Counted from the stretch's first letter, positions 1-8,233 are shown. The stretch: 64,000 bases of DNA from an uncultured Mycoplasmatota bacterium (GCA_900547225.1 URFW01000007.1:9452-73451), one strand, 5' to 3'. Translations and numbers: made by a program. Notes: a model not told the origin generated them from the sequence alone.

Positions 1-135
1 TCTTCCGTTTTGCTTGCCAGACTTATCAACCGTTACTTTACCGGTATTATCTCTTACTACCCTAATTAATTCTTTTTTAGGATATTTTTCTTTAGTTACA
101 ACACAAGTACGCATAGGAACTTTTTTTTGTTTCAT
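1..135 (-). CDS. rnpM: RNase P modulator RnpM (YlxR), N-terminal part
   Basis: The gene is cut by the window edge; 45 codons are visible from the ATG at 135. The frame starts MKQKKVPMRTCVVT and contains the family pattern of an early P-x-R-x-C motif followed by K-E-L-I-R-V-V-R and a G-K turn, typical of the DUF448/YlxR fold. YlxR proteins are small RNA-binding proteins encoded between nusA and infB in Bacillota, and recent work names them RnpM for modulation of RNase P. Its place 18 bases downstream of nusA on the same strand agrees. The C-terminus is not seen, so intactness is unknown. Confidence 0.88.
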   Translation of the reverse strand, partial: MKQKKVPMRTCVVTKEKYPKKELIRVVRDNTGKVTVDKSGKQNGR

Positions 136-153
136 TTTAAATTACACCATCCT

Positions 154-1257
154 TTAGGATAAAGCATTTGTAAGGTCTATTTTTTCTTCCTTTACTTGTT
201 CAGGCGTTTTAACATCTATTCTGTAGTGTGTTAAGCGCGCTGCAAGTCTAACGTTTTGACCTTTCTTACCAATTGCAAGTGATAAGTTATCACCTTCTGC
301 AACTGCTAGTGCTTCTTTTTTCTTTTCATCTAATATATATACTTTTACATCTTTTGCTGGTGATAAAGCATTTTTAATGAACGTAATTGGATCTTTATCA
401 TATTTAACTACGTCTATTTTTTCTCCACCTAGTTCATTTGAAATACGGTTAATTCTTGAACCTTTTTCACCAATACAAGCGCCTACTGCATCTACGCTTT
501 CATCTTCTGAGTAAACAGCTATTTTACTTCTTGAACCTGCATCTCTAGCTACACTATATAATATTACTGTTCCATCATTTAATTCAGGAATTTCATTTTC
601 AAGTAATCTTTTTACAAAACCATAGTGACTTCTAGATAGTAAGATAAGGGGACTTTTTCCAGTATCATCTATTTTTGTTACGTATACTTTAACAGACGAA
701 CCCATTTTTAACTCTTCACCATGAATAAGTTCACTTTTTGGTAAAATACCATGCATTCTTCCTAAGTCAACGTAATAATTTTGAGCATCTTCACGTGATA
801 AAGTACCAACTAACAATTCGCCTTCTTTATCCTCGAACTCAGCCATAATGCTTTGTCTTTCTGCTTCCCTTACCTTTTGGACTAAAATTTGTTTAGCTGC
901 TTGCGTTGCAACACGTCCAAAGTCCTTTAAAGGAACTTCTTCTTCAATTGTTTCACCAACGGTTATATCAGGTACAATCTTCTTTGCATCTTCAAGTAAA
1001 ATTTCAACTGTCTCTTCTCCTGCTTCATCTTCTTCTCCGTCAGTATACTCACTAACTACTTTTTGATAAGAATAACCTTTTATTTCTCCTGTTTTCTTAT
1101 TTATATCTATTCTGATATTTGGAAGATTAGTTTCCTTTGCATAAGCCTTAGAAAGAGCTTGTGTCATTCCTTCAAAAATAACTTCTTCACTTATTTGTTT
1201 TTCTTTGCATATAGCTTCTAGTGCATTAATAAATTCTTTACATTCTTTACTATTCAT
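154..1257 (-). CDS. nusA: transcription termination/antitermination factor NusA
   Basis: A 367-residue protein, the usual length for a Bacillota NusA without the C-terminal acidic repeats. The N-terminal domain binds RNA polymerase. An S1 domain follows at about residues 130-200 (LLVGTLSREDAQNYYVDLG). Two KH domains come next, with the motifs G-E-K-G-S-R-I at about 262 and G-K-K-G-Q-N-V-R near 330. It slows RNA polymerase and helps hairpin-dependent termination. The ATG at 1257 lies just after the rimP stop, and its SD sequence (GGAGAAAA) is inside the end of rimP, so the two are coupled in the rimP-nusA-rnpM operon. Confidence 0.96.
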   Translation of the reverse strand: MNSKECKEFINALEAICKEKQISEEVIFEGMTQALSKAYAKETNLPNIRIDINKKTGEIKGYSYQKVVSEYTDGEEDEAGEETVEILLEDAKKIVPDITVGETIEEEVPLKDFGRVATQAAKQILVQKVREAERQSIMAEFEDKEGELLVGTLSREDAQNYYVDLGRMHGILPKSELIHGEELKMGSSVKVYVTKIDDTGKSPLILLSRSHYGFVKRLLENEIPELNDGTVILYSVARDAGSRSKIAVYSEDESVDAVGACIGEKGSRINRISNELGGEKIDVVKYDKDPITFIKNALSPAKDVKVYILDEKKKEALAVAEGDNLSLAIGKKGQNVRLAARLTHYRIDVKTPEQVKEEKIDLTNALS

Positions 1258-1258
1258 C

Positions 1259-1510
1259 TTAATTTTCTCCTTTTTCTAATGAGCAAACGTCTAATACATA
1301 TGAATCATCAAATTCATCTTCAAGGGTATCAATAAGTGGATTTATAATCTCTGTTGCTAAAACACAAGTATCAACATCAACAAATGGTTCCTTATCTATT
1401 ACCACCCTAAGAAAATACATAGCACCTTCCTTAACATATTCAACATCACAAAGCTTAATGTTGTTTTCCTTAAGAGGTTCTTCTATTAACTCTCTTACTT
1501 TAGCATCCAT
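1259..1510 (-). CDS. rimP: ribosome maturation factor RimP, N-terminal domain only
   Basis: RimP assists 30S subunit assembly. The best start is the ATG at 1510, eight bases after the SD AAGGAGG; a longer frame from a TTG at 1528 would include that SD. The resulting 83-residue protein covers only the N-terminal RimP domain (L-R-V-V-I-D-K core, then a D-T-C helix and an S-Y-V-L-D-V strand). Family members usually run to about 150 residues with a C-terminal SH3-like domain. Here the frame ends right after the V-C-S-L-E strand, where the second domain would begin. Position directly before nusA supports the identity. Confidence 0.85.
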   Translation of the reverse strand: MDAKVRELIEEPLKENNIKLCDVEYVKEGAMYFLRVVIDKEPFVDVDTCVLATEIINPLIDTLEDEFDDSYVLDVCSLEKGEN

Positions 1511-1533
1511 CTTTAATACCTCCTTCAAATATA

Positions 1534-1562
1534 AAGAGCAGGACTTTTTGTGCCCTACTCTT
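1534..1562 (-). promoter_or_regulatory. hairpin in rimP 5' leader (rimP-leader-like)
   Basis: Nine-base-pair stem AAGAGCAGG (1534-1542) with CCTACTCTT (1554-1562), 24 bases before the rimP start. The one imperfect pair is C.A in plus-strand sense but U.G in the minus-strand RNA, so the stem is complete only in the rimP transcript. Bacillota rimP genes are often preceded by such a stem (the rimP-leader motif). I assign it by position and shape, not by a model search. Confidence 0.55.
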
Positions 1563-1622
1563 CGTTGCTACAAGTATTATAACATAAAATAGTATAATTG
1601 CAATACTTTTTAAAATAGCACT

Positions 1623-2561
1623 TTACATATTAAGTTTCTTTCTAACAAATGGAAAACCATTATATTTTTCTATTAAATCACCATCTAAATATTTTGAGTT
1701 TTCTCTTATTAAACACATTGCATGATTAGAGCTTATTTCTTTATCATTATAAGGAAATTTTAAATTTTTATCATTAAAGCAAGAACAATTATTTTCTTCC
1801 ATATATCTTATAATATTTAAGAAAAGCTCATTTAATGCTAATTTATAATCATCTTCATCTTTATTTTTAACACTACCTATAGCATCATAAAGTTCGTTTA
1901 ATAAAGCATTTGGAATAACAATATCATCTAAATTAAGTTTTTCTAAATTAATTGCAATTCTATTTTCTTTTTTTCTTTCAATATTTTTGCTATCAGAAGA
2001 AAAATGAACAGGAACTTTAGAATTTTCAAGACAAAAATTAATATATTTTTTTATCTTTTGAAGATTTTCCCTATTTCTTTTATTCTTCTTTATTTCATTA
2101 ATCATGTTAATATAATAAAGATGCTCTTTAGTATAATATTTCTTATAGCATATTATACCGTTATAATCCTTACTTATTTTTCTTTCTAGTTCATTTCCTT
2201 TATCTACATCGGATGCAAATCTATTATTTTCTAAATAAAAGTTATAATAATTTTTTATTACTTTAGAAATATAATTTCTTTTAGAGTTTATGCTTTTTTG
2301 TCTTTTATAAAAATCTTTATGTGCTAAATCATAAGCATCTATCATTTTGTTTTCTTCTAATAAATATTTATCCAAATTGTAATAGTCTTCTAAGTTAAGT
2401 CTCCTATATGAATCATATAGTCTTTGTTCTTCTTTATCCTTACTTCTTTTAGGTGCTCTTTTATTTTTCTTAAAGAACTCAATTCTTGCCCTTAGATTTT
2501 CGCTTACTCTTTCCTCATTATATTCTCTTCTAATTATAGTTATGTTACTTTCATAGTTCAT
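1623..2561 (-). CDS. uncharacterised charged protein with four helical repeats
   Basis: A 312-residue, lysine- and asparagine-rich protein with no signal peptide or membrane segment. Four weakly similar units can be read. Each is a hydrophobic helix ending in F/Y-x3-N, then R/K-x-P-like residues, S-x-D and a charged E-rich turn (IEFFKKNKRAPKRSKDKEE; FYLENNRFASDVDKGNE; INFCLENSKVPVHFSSDSK; a last copy near the C-terminus). This recalls helicase-associated-type repeats, but I do not recognise the family. I chose the ATG at 2561: a TTGACT/TATAAT promoter puts transcription start near 2590, and AAAGGGA lies about ten bases upstream. The alternative ATG at 2585 has no SD. Confidence 0.6.
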   Translation of the reverse strand: MNYESNITIIRREYNEERVSENLRARIEFFKKNKRAPKRSKDKEEQRLYDSYRRLNLEDYYNLDKYLLEENKMIDAYDLAHKDFYKRQKSINSKRNYISKVIKNYYNFYLENNRFASDVDKGNELERKISKDYNGIICYKKYYTKEHLYYINMINEIKKNKRNRENLQKIKKYINFCLENSKVPVHFSSDSKNIERKKENRIAINLEKLNLDDIVIPNALLNELYDAIGSVKNKDEDDYKLALNELFLNIIRYMEENNCSCFNDKNLKFPYNDKEISSNHAMCLIRENSKYLDGDLIEKYNGFPFVRKKLNM

Positions 2562-2596
2562 ATCTTTTTCGTCCCTTTTTTTCATTTGGCGCTATT

Positions 2597-2624
2597 ATTA
2601 TATTTAAACTTTTTAAAAAGTCAA
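2597..2624 (-). promoter_or_regulatory. sigma-A-type promoter of the 1623-2561 gene
   Basis: Minus-strand TTGACT (2624-2619), 16-base spacer, TATAAT (2602-2597). The predicted start near 2590 leaves a leader of about 30 bases before the ATG at 2561. Confidence 0.6.
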
Positions 2625-2698
2625 ATTTTATCTAATGCACATAAAACGTTTTATAATTTCCTGATTTGATGTTATAATTTAAAATAGAGGTGATAAAG

Positions 2699-3421
2699 AT
2701 GATATTAAATGCCTTAGAAGAAATGGAAAACAAAGTAAAAAATTGGTTTAAAGATAATTATAAGTACCTGCTTGTTATATTAATTTATTTACTTTATCAA
2801 AGTAATTTTTTAATTGGATTAATTAGTTCGTTTGGTGTTTCTATATCTAAAATTCCTAGAATACCTAGAATATTTTTATTTGCTTTAATGGACCTTGTAT
2901 ACGTAATAACACTTTTACTTATGTTTAAAAAAGACATAATAAAAGGTTTTAAGGACTTAAAGAAAAACTTTTCAAAAAGAGCTTTATTATCCGTTAACTG
3001 CTGGCTTTTAGGATGCGTAATTATGACTACGTCTTCGTTTTTAATTAGTTTAATTTTAAAGCAAAATGTATCAACAAACGAAGCTCTTGTTAGAGAAAGT
3101 ATTAAATCTGCTCCTATGTATATGCTTTTTACTTGTTCTATTGTTGCACCAATATTAGAAGAAATGGTATTTAGAAAATCATTTTATGGTCTAATTAAAG
3201 TTAAATGGTTATTCGTTATTTTAAGTGGTTTATTATTCGGTTTATTACACGTTTTAGGTAGCTTTTCATCCCCACTTGACTTTCTATACGTAATACCATA
3301 TGGTGCAATGGGATCTTGTTTTGCTTACCTTTTATGTAAAACAGACAATATCACACTACCAATAATAATTCATATGCTTCATAACACGGTACTTGTTATG
3401 GTTCAAATAATTGGGAGGTAA
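2699..3421 (+). CDS. CPBP family intramembrane metalloprotease
   Basis: A 240-residue membrane protein with about six hydrophobic segments. It carries the CPBP (CAAX protease and bacteriocin-processing) motifs: E-E-M-V-F-R (the EExxxR glutamate pair), F-G-L-L-H and a final H-x-x-H-N region, which provide the metal-binding and catalytic residues. The family cleaves substrates inside the membrane; in bacteria members act in bacteriocin self-immunity or protein processing, and the substrate here is unknown. The ATG at 2699 follows the SD GAGGTG; an upstream GTG overlaps that SD. A TATAAT at 2673-2678 could be its -10 box. The next gene's SD lies in this gene's last codons, so they are coupled. 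Confidence 0.88.
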   Translation: MILNALEEMENKVKNWFKDNYKYLLVILIYLLYQSNFLIGLISSFGVSISKIPRIPRIFLFALMDLVYVITLLLMFKKDIIKGFKDLKKNFSKRALLSVNCWLLGCVIMTTSSFLISLILKQNVSTNEALVRESIKSAPMYMLFTCSIVAPILEEMVFRKSFYGLIKVKWLFVILSGLLFGLLHVLGSFSSPLDFLYVIPYGAMGSCFAYLLCKTDNITLPIIIHMLHNTVLVMVQIIGR

Positions 3422-3424
3422 AAA

Positions 3425-4261
3425 GTGACTAAAGAAAAAGATGAAACAAAACATAAGAAGAAAAGAAAATTAAAATGGCAAGTTAAGTTATTTTTACTTA
3501 TTTTATTTATAATAATTTATGCATTTTTTATTGGTCCTAAAGGAATTTTCATTAAAGACTATAACATAAAAACAAGTAAGATAAGTAATCTTTCAAGTGG
3601 TATTAAAATACTTCAAATATCTGATATATATTATGGCTCAACAATTAATAAAAGCGATATAAAAAAGATAGTTAAAAAAATAAACGAAAATAATGTTGAT
3701 GTAGTTATTTTTACAGGTGACTTAATAAGTAAAAACTACGATATAACAGATGAAGATAAAACATTTTTAAAAAAGTGGTTAAACAAGATAGATACCGAGC
3801 TTGGTAAGTATTATACTACCGGTGAAGAAGACTTTGAAGATACTAATGAAATACTTGGTATGGCAGGATTTACTAATTTAAACAATAATCCTCAAAGCAT
3901 TTATGATGAAAGTAACACACCAATAATAATTATGGATAAAAGTGTCAATAAAGATTATCTAGAAAGTGGTGAAGCTGCTCCTTACTTTAAAATACTTGCC
4001 ATCCATAATCCTGATGACATAGATGATTTTAATGATGCAAACATCGATATGGCAATTGCAGGTCATACCCTTAATGGGGAGATAAACATTCCAAAGCTTA
4101 GAGAATTATTTATATCTAGCAAATACAAAAAAGGATATCAAAAAGTTGGTAATACTAAGCTTTACATAAACGCAGGATGCGGAACTAAAGGGATAAAAGT
4201 TAGACTATTTAACCACCCCACTTTAAATTTATACAGAATAAATAAAACATCTACAAAGTAA
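3425..4261 (+). CDS. membrane-anchored metallophosphoesterase-like protein with degenerate active site
   Basis: A 278-residue protein with a basic N-terminus, one membrane segment (about 22-38) and a calcineurin-like phosphoesterase fold of the YkuE/YaeI type. The motifs are recognisable but altered. D-x-H is D67-I-Y-Y. G-D (98-99) is intact. G-N-H-D/E is G133-E-E-D. The H of the I-H-N-P strand (194) is kept. G-H-T-H is G213-H-T-L. Several metal ligands are therefore missing, which suggests a pseudoenzyme or changed chemistry. Start is GTG at 3425, six bases after GGGAGG. It lies in an operon with the CPBP gene and ends in a shared terminator. Confidence 0.78.
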   Translation: MTKEKDETKHKKKRKLKWQVKLFLLILFIIIYAFFIGPKGIFIKDYNIKTSKISNLSSGIKILQISDIYYGSTINKSDIKKIVKKINENNVDVVIFTGDLISKNYDITDEDKTFLKKWLNKIDTELGKYYTTGEEDFEDTNEILGMAGFTNLNNNPQSIYDESNTPIIIMDKSVNKDYLESGEAAPYFKILAIHNPDDIDDFNDANIDMAIAGHTLNGEINIPKLRELFISSKYKKGYQKVGNTKLYINAGCGTKGIKVRLFNHPTLNLYRINKTSTK

Positions 4262-4281
4262 AATGTAGATGTTATTTTTTT
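4246..4281. terminator. bidirectional terminator between convergent genes
   Basis: Ten-base-pair perfect stem AACATCTACA (4246-4255) / TGTAGATGTT (4264-4273), then seven Ts on the plus strand. On the minus strand the stem is followed by TTTTATTT. It overlaps the last codons of both flanking genes. Confidence 0.85.
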
Positions 4282-5474
4282 ATAGGAAGAGTTATTTTAA
4301 CAGTTGTGCCATAACCTTTTTTAGATGTGTATTTCATTGTTCCTTTATGTTTTTCTATTATTTCCTTTGAAAAACATACTCCAAGTCCAGTTCCGTTACT
4401 TTTAGTCGTGTAAAACGCTGTTCCAATCTTATCTTTAGTAGATTTATCCATTCCAATCCCATTATCACTTATTTCCATAACATAATTGCCTTTTTTCTTA
4501 TAGGTTTTCAAAACTATCTTTCCTTTAGAAGTAATCGCTTCCTTAGAGTTTTTTATTACGTTTATTAATACTTGTTTTATTCTGTTATAGTCAGCTTCTA
4601 TATAAACATCGTCGTCCTTAATATCTGAAATGAATTTTATGTTATTATCTAAAATAAGTTCAGCCTCGTCACAAACATCATCTAAAAGCATTCCAACTTC
4701 CATTTTTTCTTTATCAATATTAAGCTTTGAAACGTTTGAAAAGTCTTTTAATAAAAGAAGAGTTCTATCTATTTCTTGATCAATTATACCAGCATACCTG
4801 CTTGCTTTTGCAGGATTATTTACGTCAAACATATCAAGATATCCTTTGCATACTGCAAGTGGATTCTTTATTTCATGAGTAATTTTAAATAGTGATTCAT
4901 ATAATTTCTTTTCCTTTGTTATTTCTTCAAGAGAACTATAAAGTTCTACAACCTTTGATACCTTATCATAAAATTTTATAATTGCATAAAATACAAGATA
5001 CATAATTATCCATACTAAAAAAGCATAGCCTAATAATTTAACATTTAGTATATCATTTGGAAAAAATATTGATATTATAATTCCAAACGTGACCTTGCAA
5101 ATTAAAAACACGTTGTTAATATTTATCTTCGTAAAGTACCCAAGAATAAATATTATTAAATACTGAATTAAAAACAAATATATATTTGAATTATATACAT
5201 CCCATAAAAATATGGATGTTGCAAATAAAAGAACAACGGATGGGAACACTCTTTTTTTGTATATTGAAAGAAGAAGTGGTATGTTTATTAAAAAACAAGC
5301 TGCAATAGGAAGATTACTAAATCTCGAGCATAAGTAATAACTACTAAAAAGTGCTAAATCAAAAAATATCATCTTCTCCCTTTCATCTTTTACCTTCGTG
5401 TAAACTACGTACATAAAGTAACAGCATAATGGGAAAAACAAATAAATTAAACTCAAAAATACGGACGCTAACAT
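4272..5474 (-). CDS. membrane sensor histidine kinase (KinB-like)
   Basis: A 400-residue kinase. The N-terminal half holds about six membrane segments with little extracellular sequence. A HisKA domain follows with the phospho-acceptor box T-H-E-I-K-N-P-L, then a HATPase domain with N box (VIKNSKEA), G1 (DNGIGMD) and G2 (GTGLGV). No response regulator is adjacent. This layout and the H-box context resemble B. subtilis KinB, an orphan kinase feeding the sporulation phosphorelay, and coat genes lie nearby. The start at 5474 follows AAAGGGTG; a frame beginning at 5510 would put that SD inside the gene. The KinB-like role is inference. Confidence 0.85.
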   Translation of the reverse strand: MLASVFLSLIYLFFPLCCYFMYVVYTKVKDEREKMIFFDLALFSSYYLCSRFSNLPIAACFLINIPLLLSIYKKRVFPSVVLLFATSIFLWDVYNSNIYLFLIQYLIIFILGYFTKININNVFLICKVTFGIIISIFFPNDILNVKLLGYAFLVWIIMYLVFYAIIKFYDKVSKVVELYSSLEEITKEKKLYESLFKITHEIKNPLAVCKGYLDMFDVNNPAKASRYAGIIDQEIDRTLLLLKDFSNVSKLNIDKEKMEVGMLLDDVCDEAELILDNNIKFISDIKDDDVYIEADYNRIKQVLINVIKNSKEAITSKGKIVLKTYKKKGNYVMEISDNGIGMDKSTKDKIGTAFYTTKSNGTGLGVCFSKEIIEKHKGTMKYTSKKGYGTTVKITLPIKK

Positions 5475-5562
5475 ATAAATCACCCTTTCTCTAAAGATAA
5501 TTATACGCATGTAGCGTGCCGTATTTTGTCGAATTTTGTAGTTTTTTTAATTTTTTTGTAAA

Positions 5563-5889
5563 TTATTGGTCCTCATTTAATTGCTCAATGCATTTTTTTA
5601 ATTTTTTAGCATCTTTTTGAAATATTATTTTAATTGTATTATCTATTTCAACAATGCCTCTTGCTCCAAGCTTTTGAATGCCCTCTTTATTTACCTTAGA
5701 TGGATCTTTAAGTGTTACTTTAAATCTTGATACACTAACTTCCATGTTGGTAATGTTTTTTATACCACCTAGGTATTCTACTAATTTATTTGCCTCGTAT
5801 TTGAAATCTGGCTTACTAGCTTTAATAACCACTAACGCAATTATTACAAGTACTGCTAGTATAATAACATACTTTAATAACTCTGTCAT
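5563..5889 (-). CDS. membrane-anchored PTS EIIB-like domain lacking the phospho-cysteine
   Basis: A 108-residue protein: one membrane helix (residues 4-22), then a domain with the glucose/GlcNAc-type EIIB pattern (Y-L-G-G-I-K-N-I, R-F-K-V-T-L-K-D-P-S-K-V, L-G-A-R-G-I-V-E, I-I-F). In true EIIB proteins a cysteine in C-x-T-R-L-R is phosphorylated. Here the matching stretch is S52-V-S-R-F-K, so the acceptor is serine. It is not fused to EIIC, and no PTS genes are nearby. A sensing or scaffold role is possible but not shown. The ATG at 5889 follows AGGTG. The kinase at 4272-5474 lies 88 bases downstream on the same strand. Confidence 0.75.
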   Translation of the reverse strand: MTELLKYVIILAVLVIIALVVIKASKPDFKYEANKLVEYLGGIKNITNMEVSVSRFKVTLKDPSKVNKEGIQKLGARGIVEIDNTIKIIFQKDAKKLKKCIEQLNEDQ

Positions 5890-6017
5890 ATCTATCACCT
5901 ATTTAAAATTATATATCAATAAGCTTTAAAATGCAAGTTTTATATGGACGTTTGACTTGCACTTTTTACAGTAATTTGAATATGCTACTAATGAAAAAGA
6001 TAGAAAGGGTGAATATT

Positions 6018-6425
6018 ATGTGTAATGATTCTAAAACAAATTCAAAATGCAACTGTATCGCTGAAATATTAAAAGTTATAAATATTCTTCAAAGCGAAGT
6101 TTGTCCTGGTGATACTTGCCTTGAAACATGTACAAGAGCATACTTTGGTCCAAACTCAAGCGTTGATTTTAACACAAGACCAGTAACTTTATATACATGT
6201 AACGGAGCAGCACTTGCTATGCCAGTATCAAATACACCTAATGAAGAAACTACTTCAAATATATTTAGAGTAGAAAAAGTTGATGGATGCTGTGCTACTT
6301 TAAGAGTGTTAACATATAATGCTGGAACAAGTACTTATACTGCAACCAACTCATTTTGCACAGTAAATACTGATTGCTGCTGCTCTATAAAATGTTTAGC
6401 AGATACTTACGTTGAAGGTGTTTAA
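6018..6425 (+). CDS. spore coat/exosporium protein, CotZ/CotY/ExsY family
   Basis: A 135-residue cysteine-rich protein. It matches the family architecture along its length: an N-terminal C-N-C then I-L-K-V-I-N-I-L-Q helix, C-x4-C-x3-C, the F-N-T-R-P-V-x-L-Y-T strand, I-F-R-V-E-K-V-D-x-C-C-A-T-L-R-V-L, and a terminal C-C-C-S-I-K-C-L. CotY/CotZ/ExsY proteins self-assemble through disulfides into the crust or exosporium basal layer of spores. The ATG at 6018 follows GAAAGGGTG; the open frame extends upstream but lacks an SD. A terminator follows at once, so it is probably transcribed alone. Confidence 0.92.
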   Translation: MCNDSKTNSKCNCIAEILKVINILQSEVCPGDTCLETCTRAYFGPNSSVDFNTRPVTLYTCNGAALAMPVSNTPNEETTSNIFRVEKVDGCCATLRVLTYNAGTSTYTATNSFCTVNTDCCCSIKCLADTYVEGV

Positions 6426-6427
6426 AA

Positions 6428-6452
6428 AAGGCCACTTATGTGGTCTTTTATT
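6428..6452. terminator. terminator shared by convergent genes
   Basis: Stem AAGGCCAC (6428-6435) / GTGGTCTT (6440-6447), loop of four, then TTTATTTT. In minus-strand sense it is followed by TTTTTT, so it can end both the coat gene and the minus-strand gene that stops at 6448. Confidence 0.8.
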
Positions 6453-6777
6453 TTATGTTAGAAATTTCATCTATAAAGATTCTGTCTCCATCACTCGTCA
6501 TTATGTAATTATCTTTAAAACCAATTATTTTTTTATCTATATTTTTACCATTTTTGTACATAATATTAACATCAGCTTGATAAACATAATCTGGTCTTTT
6601 AAATATGTTATTTATCTTGTTTATTAAGTCAGTTTTACTTAATTGTTCACCTCTTATAGCATGCCCATTCGTATTATCTTGCTTAAAATCAGTTGCATGA
6701 TAATAAAAATCCTTTTGGACTTTTGATTTTAGATTATTTATTTTATTTTTATAAATTTCCGGAAATTTATCTTTCAT
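6448..6777 (-). CDS. hypothetical protein, 109 aa
   Basis: I do not recognise this family. The protein is soluble and lysine-rich. It has a helical N-terminal half (KINNLKSKVQKDFYYHATDF) and a beta-rich C-terminal half (V-N-I-M-Y-K-N-G-K, then I-I-G-F-K-D-N-Y-I-M and I-F-I-D-E-I). There is no signal peptide and no cysteine. Start is the ATG at 6777, six bases after GGGAGG; the ATG at 6783 touches that SD. It sits between the coat gene and a SEDS gene and shares a terminator with the coat gene. Confidence 0.7.
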   Translation of the reverse strand: MKDKFPEIYKNKINNLKSKVQKDFYYHATDFKQDNTNGHAIRGEQLSKTDLINKINNIFKRPDYVYQADVNIMYKNGKNIDKKIIGFKDNYIMTSDGDRIFIDEISNIK

Positions 6778-6841
6778 AACCATCCTCCCATAAAATTTTA
6801 TGAGTATACTTGGTTAAAATTACTAAAAGGAGTGAAAAAGT

Positions 6842-7948
6842 ATGAAGAAAAACTTAATTAAATATGAAATTATAATTCCTTTGATAGTTTTTTTTATAAT
6901 TAGCATAGCATCCATTTATAGTGCAAGTTTAAATATTTCTTCTAAATCAATAATAACAAAACAGGTTTTATGGTACCTACTTGGTTTTATTTTAATAATT
7001 ATAAGTACGAATAAGAATTTAAAGTTTTTAACAAAATATTCATTTTATTTATATATTGCAGGAAACATATTGCTTTTCCTACTTTTAATATTTGGTAGTG
7101 AAGTAAATGGTTCAAAATGCTGGTTTGTAATACCTGGTATTGGATCTTTTCAGCCTAGTGAGTTTATGAAGCTTATTTTAATTTTGTTTAATGCACACAT
7201 TTTTGAAGATTATGAAAAAAAACATCCAAAAAGTAATTTTAAGGATGATTTTAAGTTGTTTTTAATAATTATGTTAGTTACCATGATTCCTTCTGTATTA
7301 ACCTTCTTAGAACCTGATACTGGTATGGTAATAATTTATTTTTTAATATCTTTTGTCATGCTTTTTATATATGGAATTAAAAAAAGTATTTTTATTTGTG
7401 TGTTTTTGGTGGTCTCTATTTTAGCGGGTGCATTTTTATACTTTTATTTTAATTTTGAAGACAATTTTATAAACGTTTTTGGTACGTCTTTTTTCTACCG
7501 AATAGATCGCCTACTTGATTGGTCTAATAAAAGTGGGATGCAACTTACTAACGCAACTGCTGCGATTAAGGCAGCGGGATTGTTTGGTTTTGGAGTTGGC
7601 AACACACCAATTTATATTCCGGAAGCGCACACGGATTTTATTTTTTCCATCTTTGCGAGTAATTTTGGTCTTTTAGGAGCCTCCTTTCTTATTTTATGTA
7701 TTTGTTTGTTTGATTTTGGACTTATTTATTTAGCAAGTAAGTGTAATAATAAGTCTCATAGATATATCATAATTGGTTTTATTACCATGATTTTATATCA
7801 GCAAATACAAAATATAGGAATGAATATTGGACTTTTGCCAATAACTGGTATAACCCTTCCCTTTATTAGTTATGGAGGTTCATCACTTATTAGTTATATG
7901 ATTGGAATTGCACTTGTTTTAAATTATGATAGGGATTATGCAAATTAA
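6842..7948 (+). CDS. SEDS family peptidoglycan polymerase (RodA/FtsW/SpoVE)
   Basis: A 368-residue protein with about ten membrane segments. SEDS hallmarks are present: the Q-P-S-E-F-M-K-L helix, L-E-P-D-T-G-M, the A-H-T-D-F-I-F-S-I-F loop, and the terminal I-T-L-P-F-I-S-Y-G-G-S-S signature. SEDS proteins polymerise lipid II glycan strands with a partner class B PBP. RodA (elongation), FtsW (division) and SpoVE (spore cortex) cannot be told apart here; nearby coat genes make SpoVE possible. The ATG follows AAAAGGAG. An imperfect hairpin after the stop (about 7985-8015) lacks a good T-run. Confidence 0.92.
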   Translation: MKKNLIKYEIIIPLIVFFIISIASIYSASLNISSKSIITKQVLWYLLGFILIIISTNKNLKFLTKYSFYLYIAGNILLFLLLIFGSEVNGSKCWFVIPGIGSFQPSEFMKLILILFNAHIFEDYEKKHPKSNFKDDFKLFLIIMLVTMIPSVLTFLEPDTGMVIIYFLISFVMLFIYGIKKSIFICVFLVVSILAGAFLYFYFNFEDNFINVFGTSFFYRIDRLLDWSNKSGMQLTNATAAIKAAGLFGFGVGNTPIYIPEAHTDFIFSIFASNFGLLGASFLILCICLFDFGLIYLASKCNNKSHRYIIIGFITMILYQQIQNIGMNIGLLPITGITLPFISYGGSSLISYMIGIALVLNYDRDYAN

Positions 7949-8027
7949 GGCCCATCATTTTATGGTATATTTTTTAAGGAAATGGTTTAACACATTTTTT
8001 CATTCATGTGTTTAAATAGACAAAAAG

Positions 8028-8052
8028 AAAAAACCTTGATTTCTCAAGGTTT
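8028..8052 (-). terminator. terminator of the tRNA-Ile-tRNA-Glu transcript
   Basis: Nine-base-pair stem AAACCTTGA (8031-8039) / TCAAGGTTT (8044-8052), loop of four. On the minus strand it is followed by TTTCTTTTTG; the plus strand also has a T-run, so it may serve the SEDS gene too. Confidence 0.75.
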
Positions 8053-8062
8053 ATTTTTTACA

Positions 8063-8139
8063 TGGTGACGCGTATGGGATTTGAACCCATGAATGCCGCC
8101 GTGAAAGGGCGGTGTGTTAAACCACTTCACCAACGCGCC
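8063..8139 (-). tRNA. tRNA-Glu (TTC)
   Basis: Full cloverleaf: acceptor GGCGCGT/ACGCGTC with one G.U pair, anticodon loop CTTTCAC, T-loop TTCAAAT, encoded CCA. Downstream member of an Ile-Glu pair. Confidence 0.96.
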
Positions 8140-8156
8140 AGTTTATAATTATAAAA

Positions 8157-8233
<77 letters not shown>

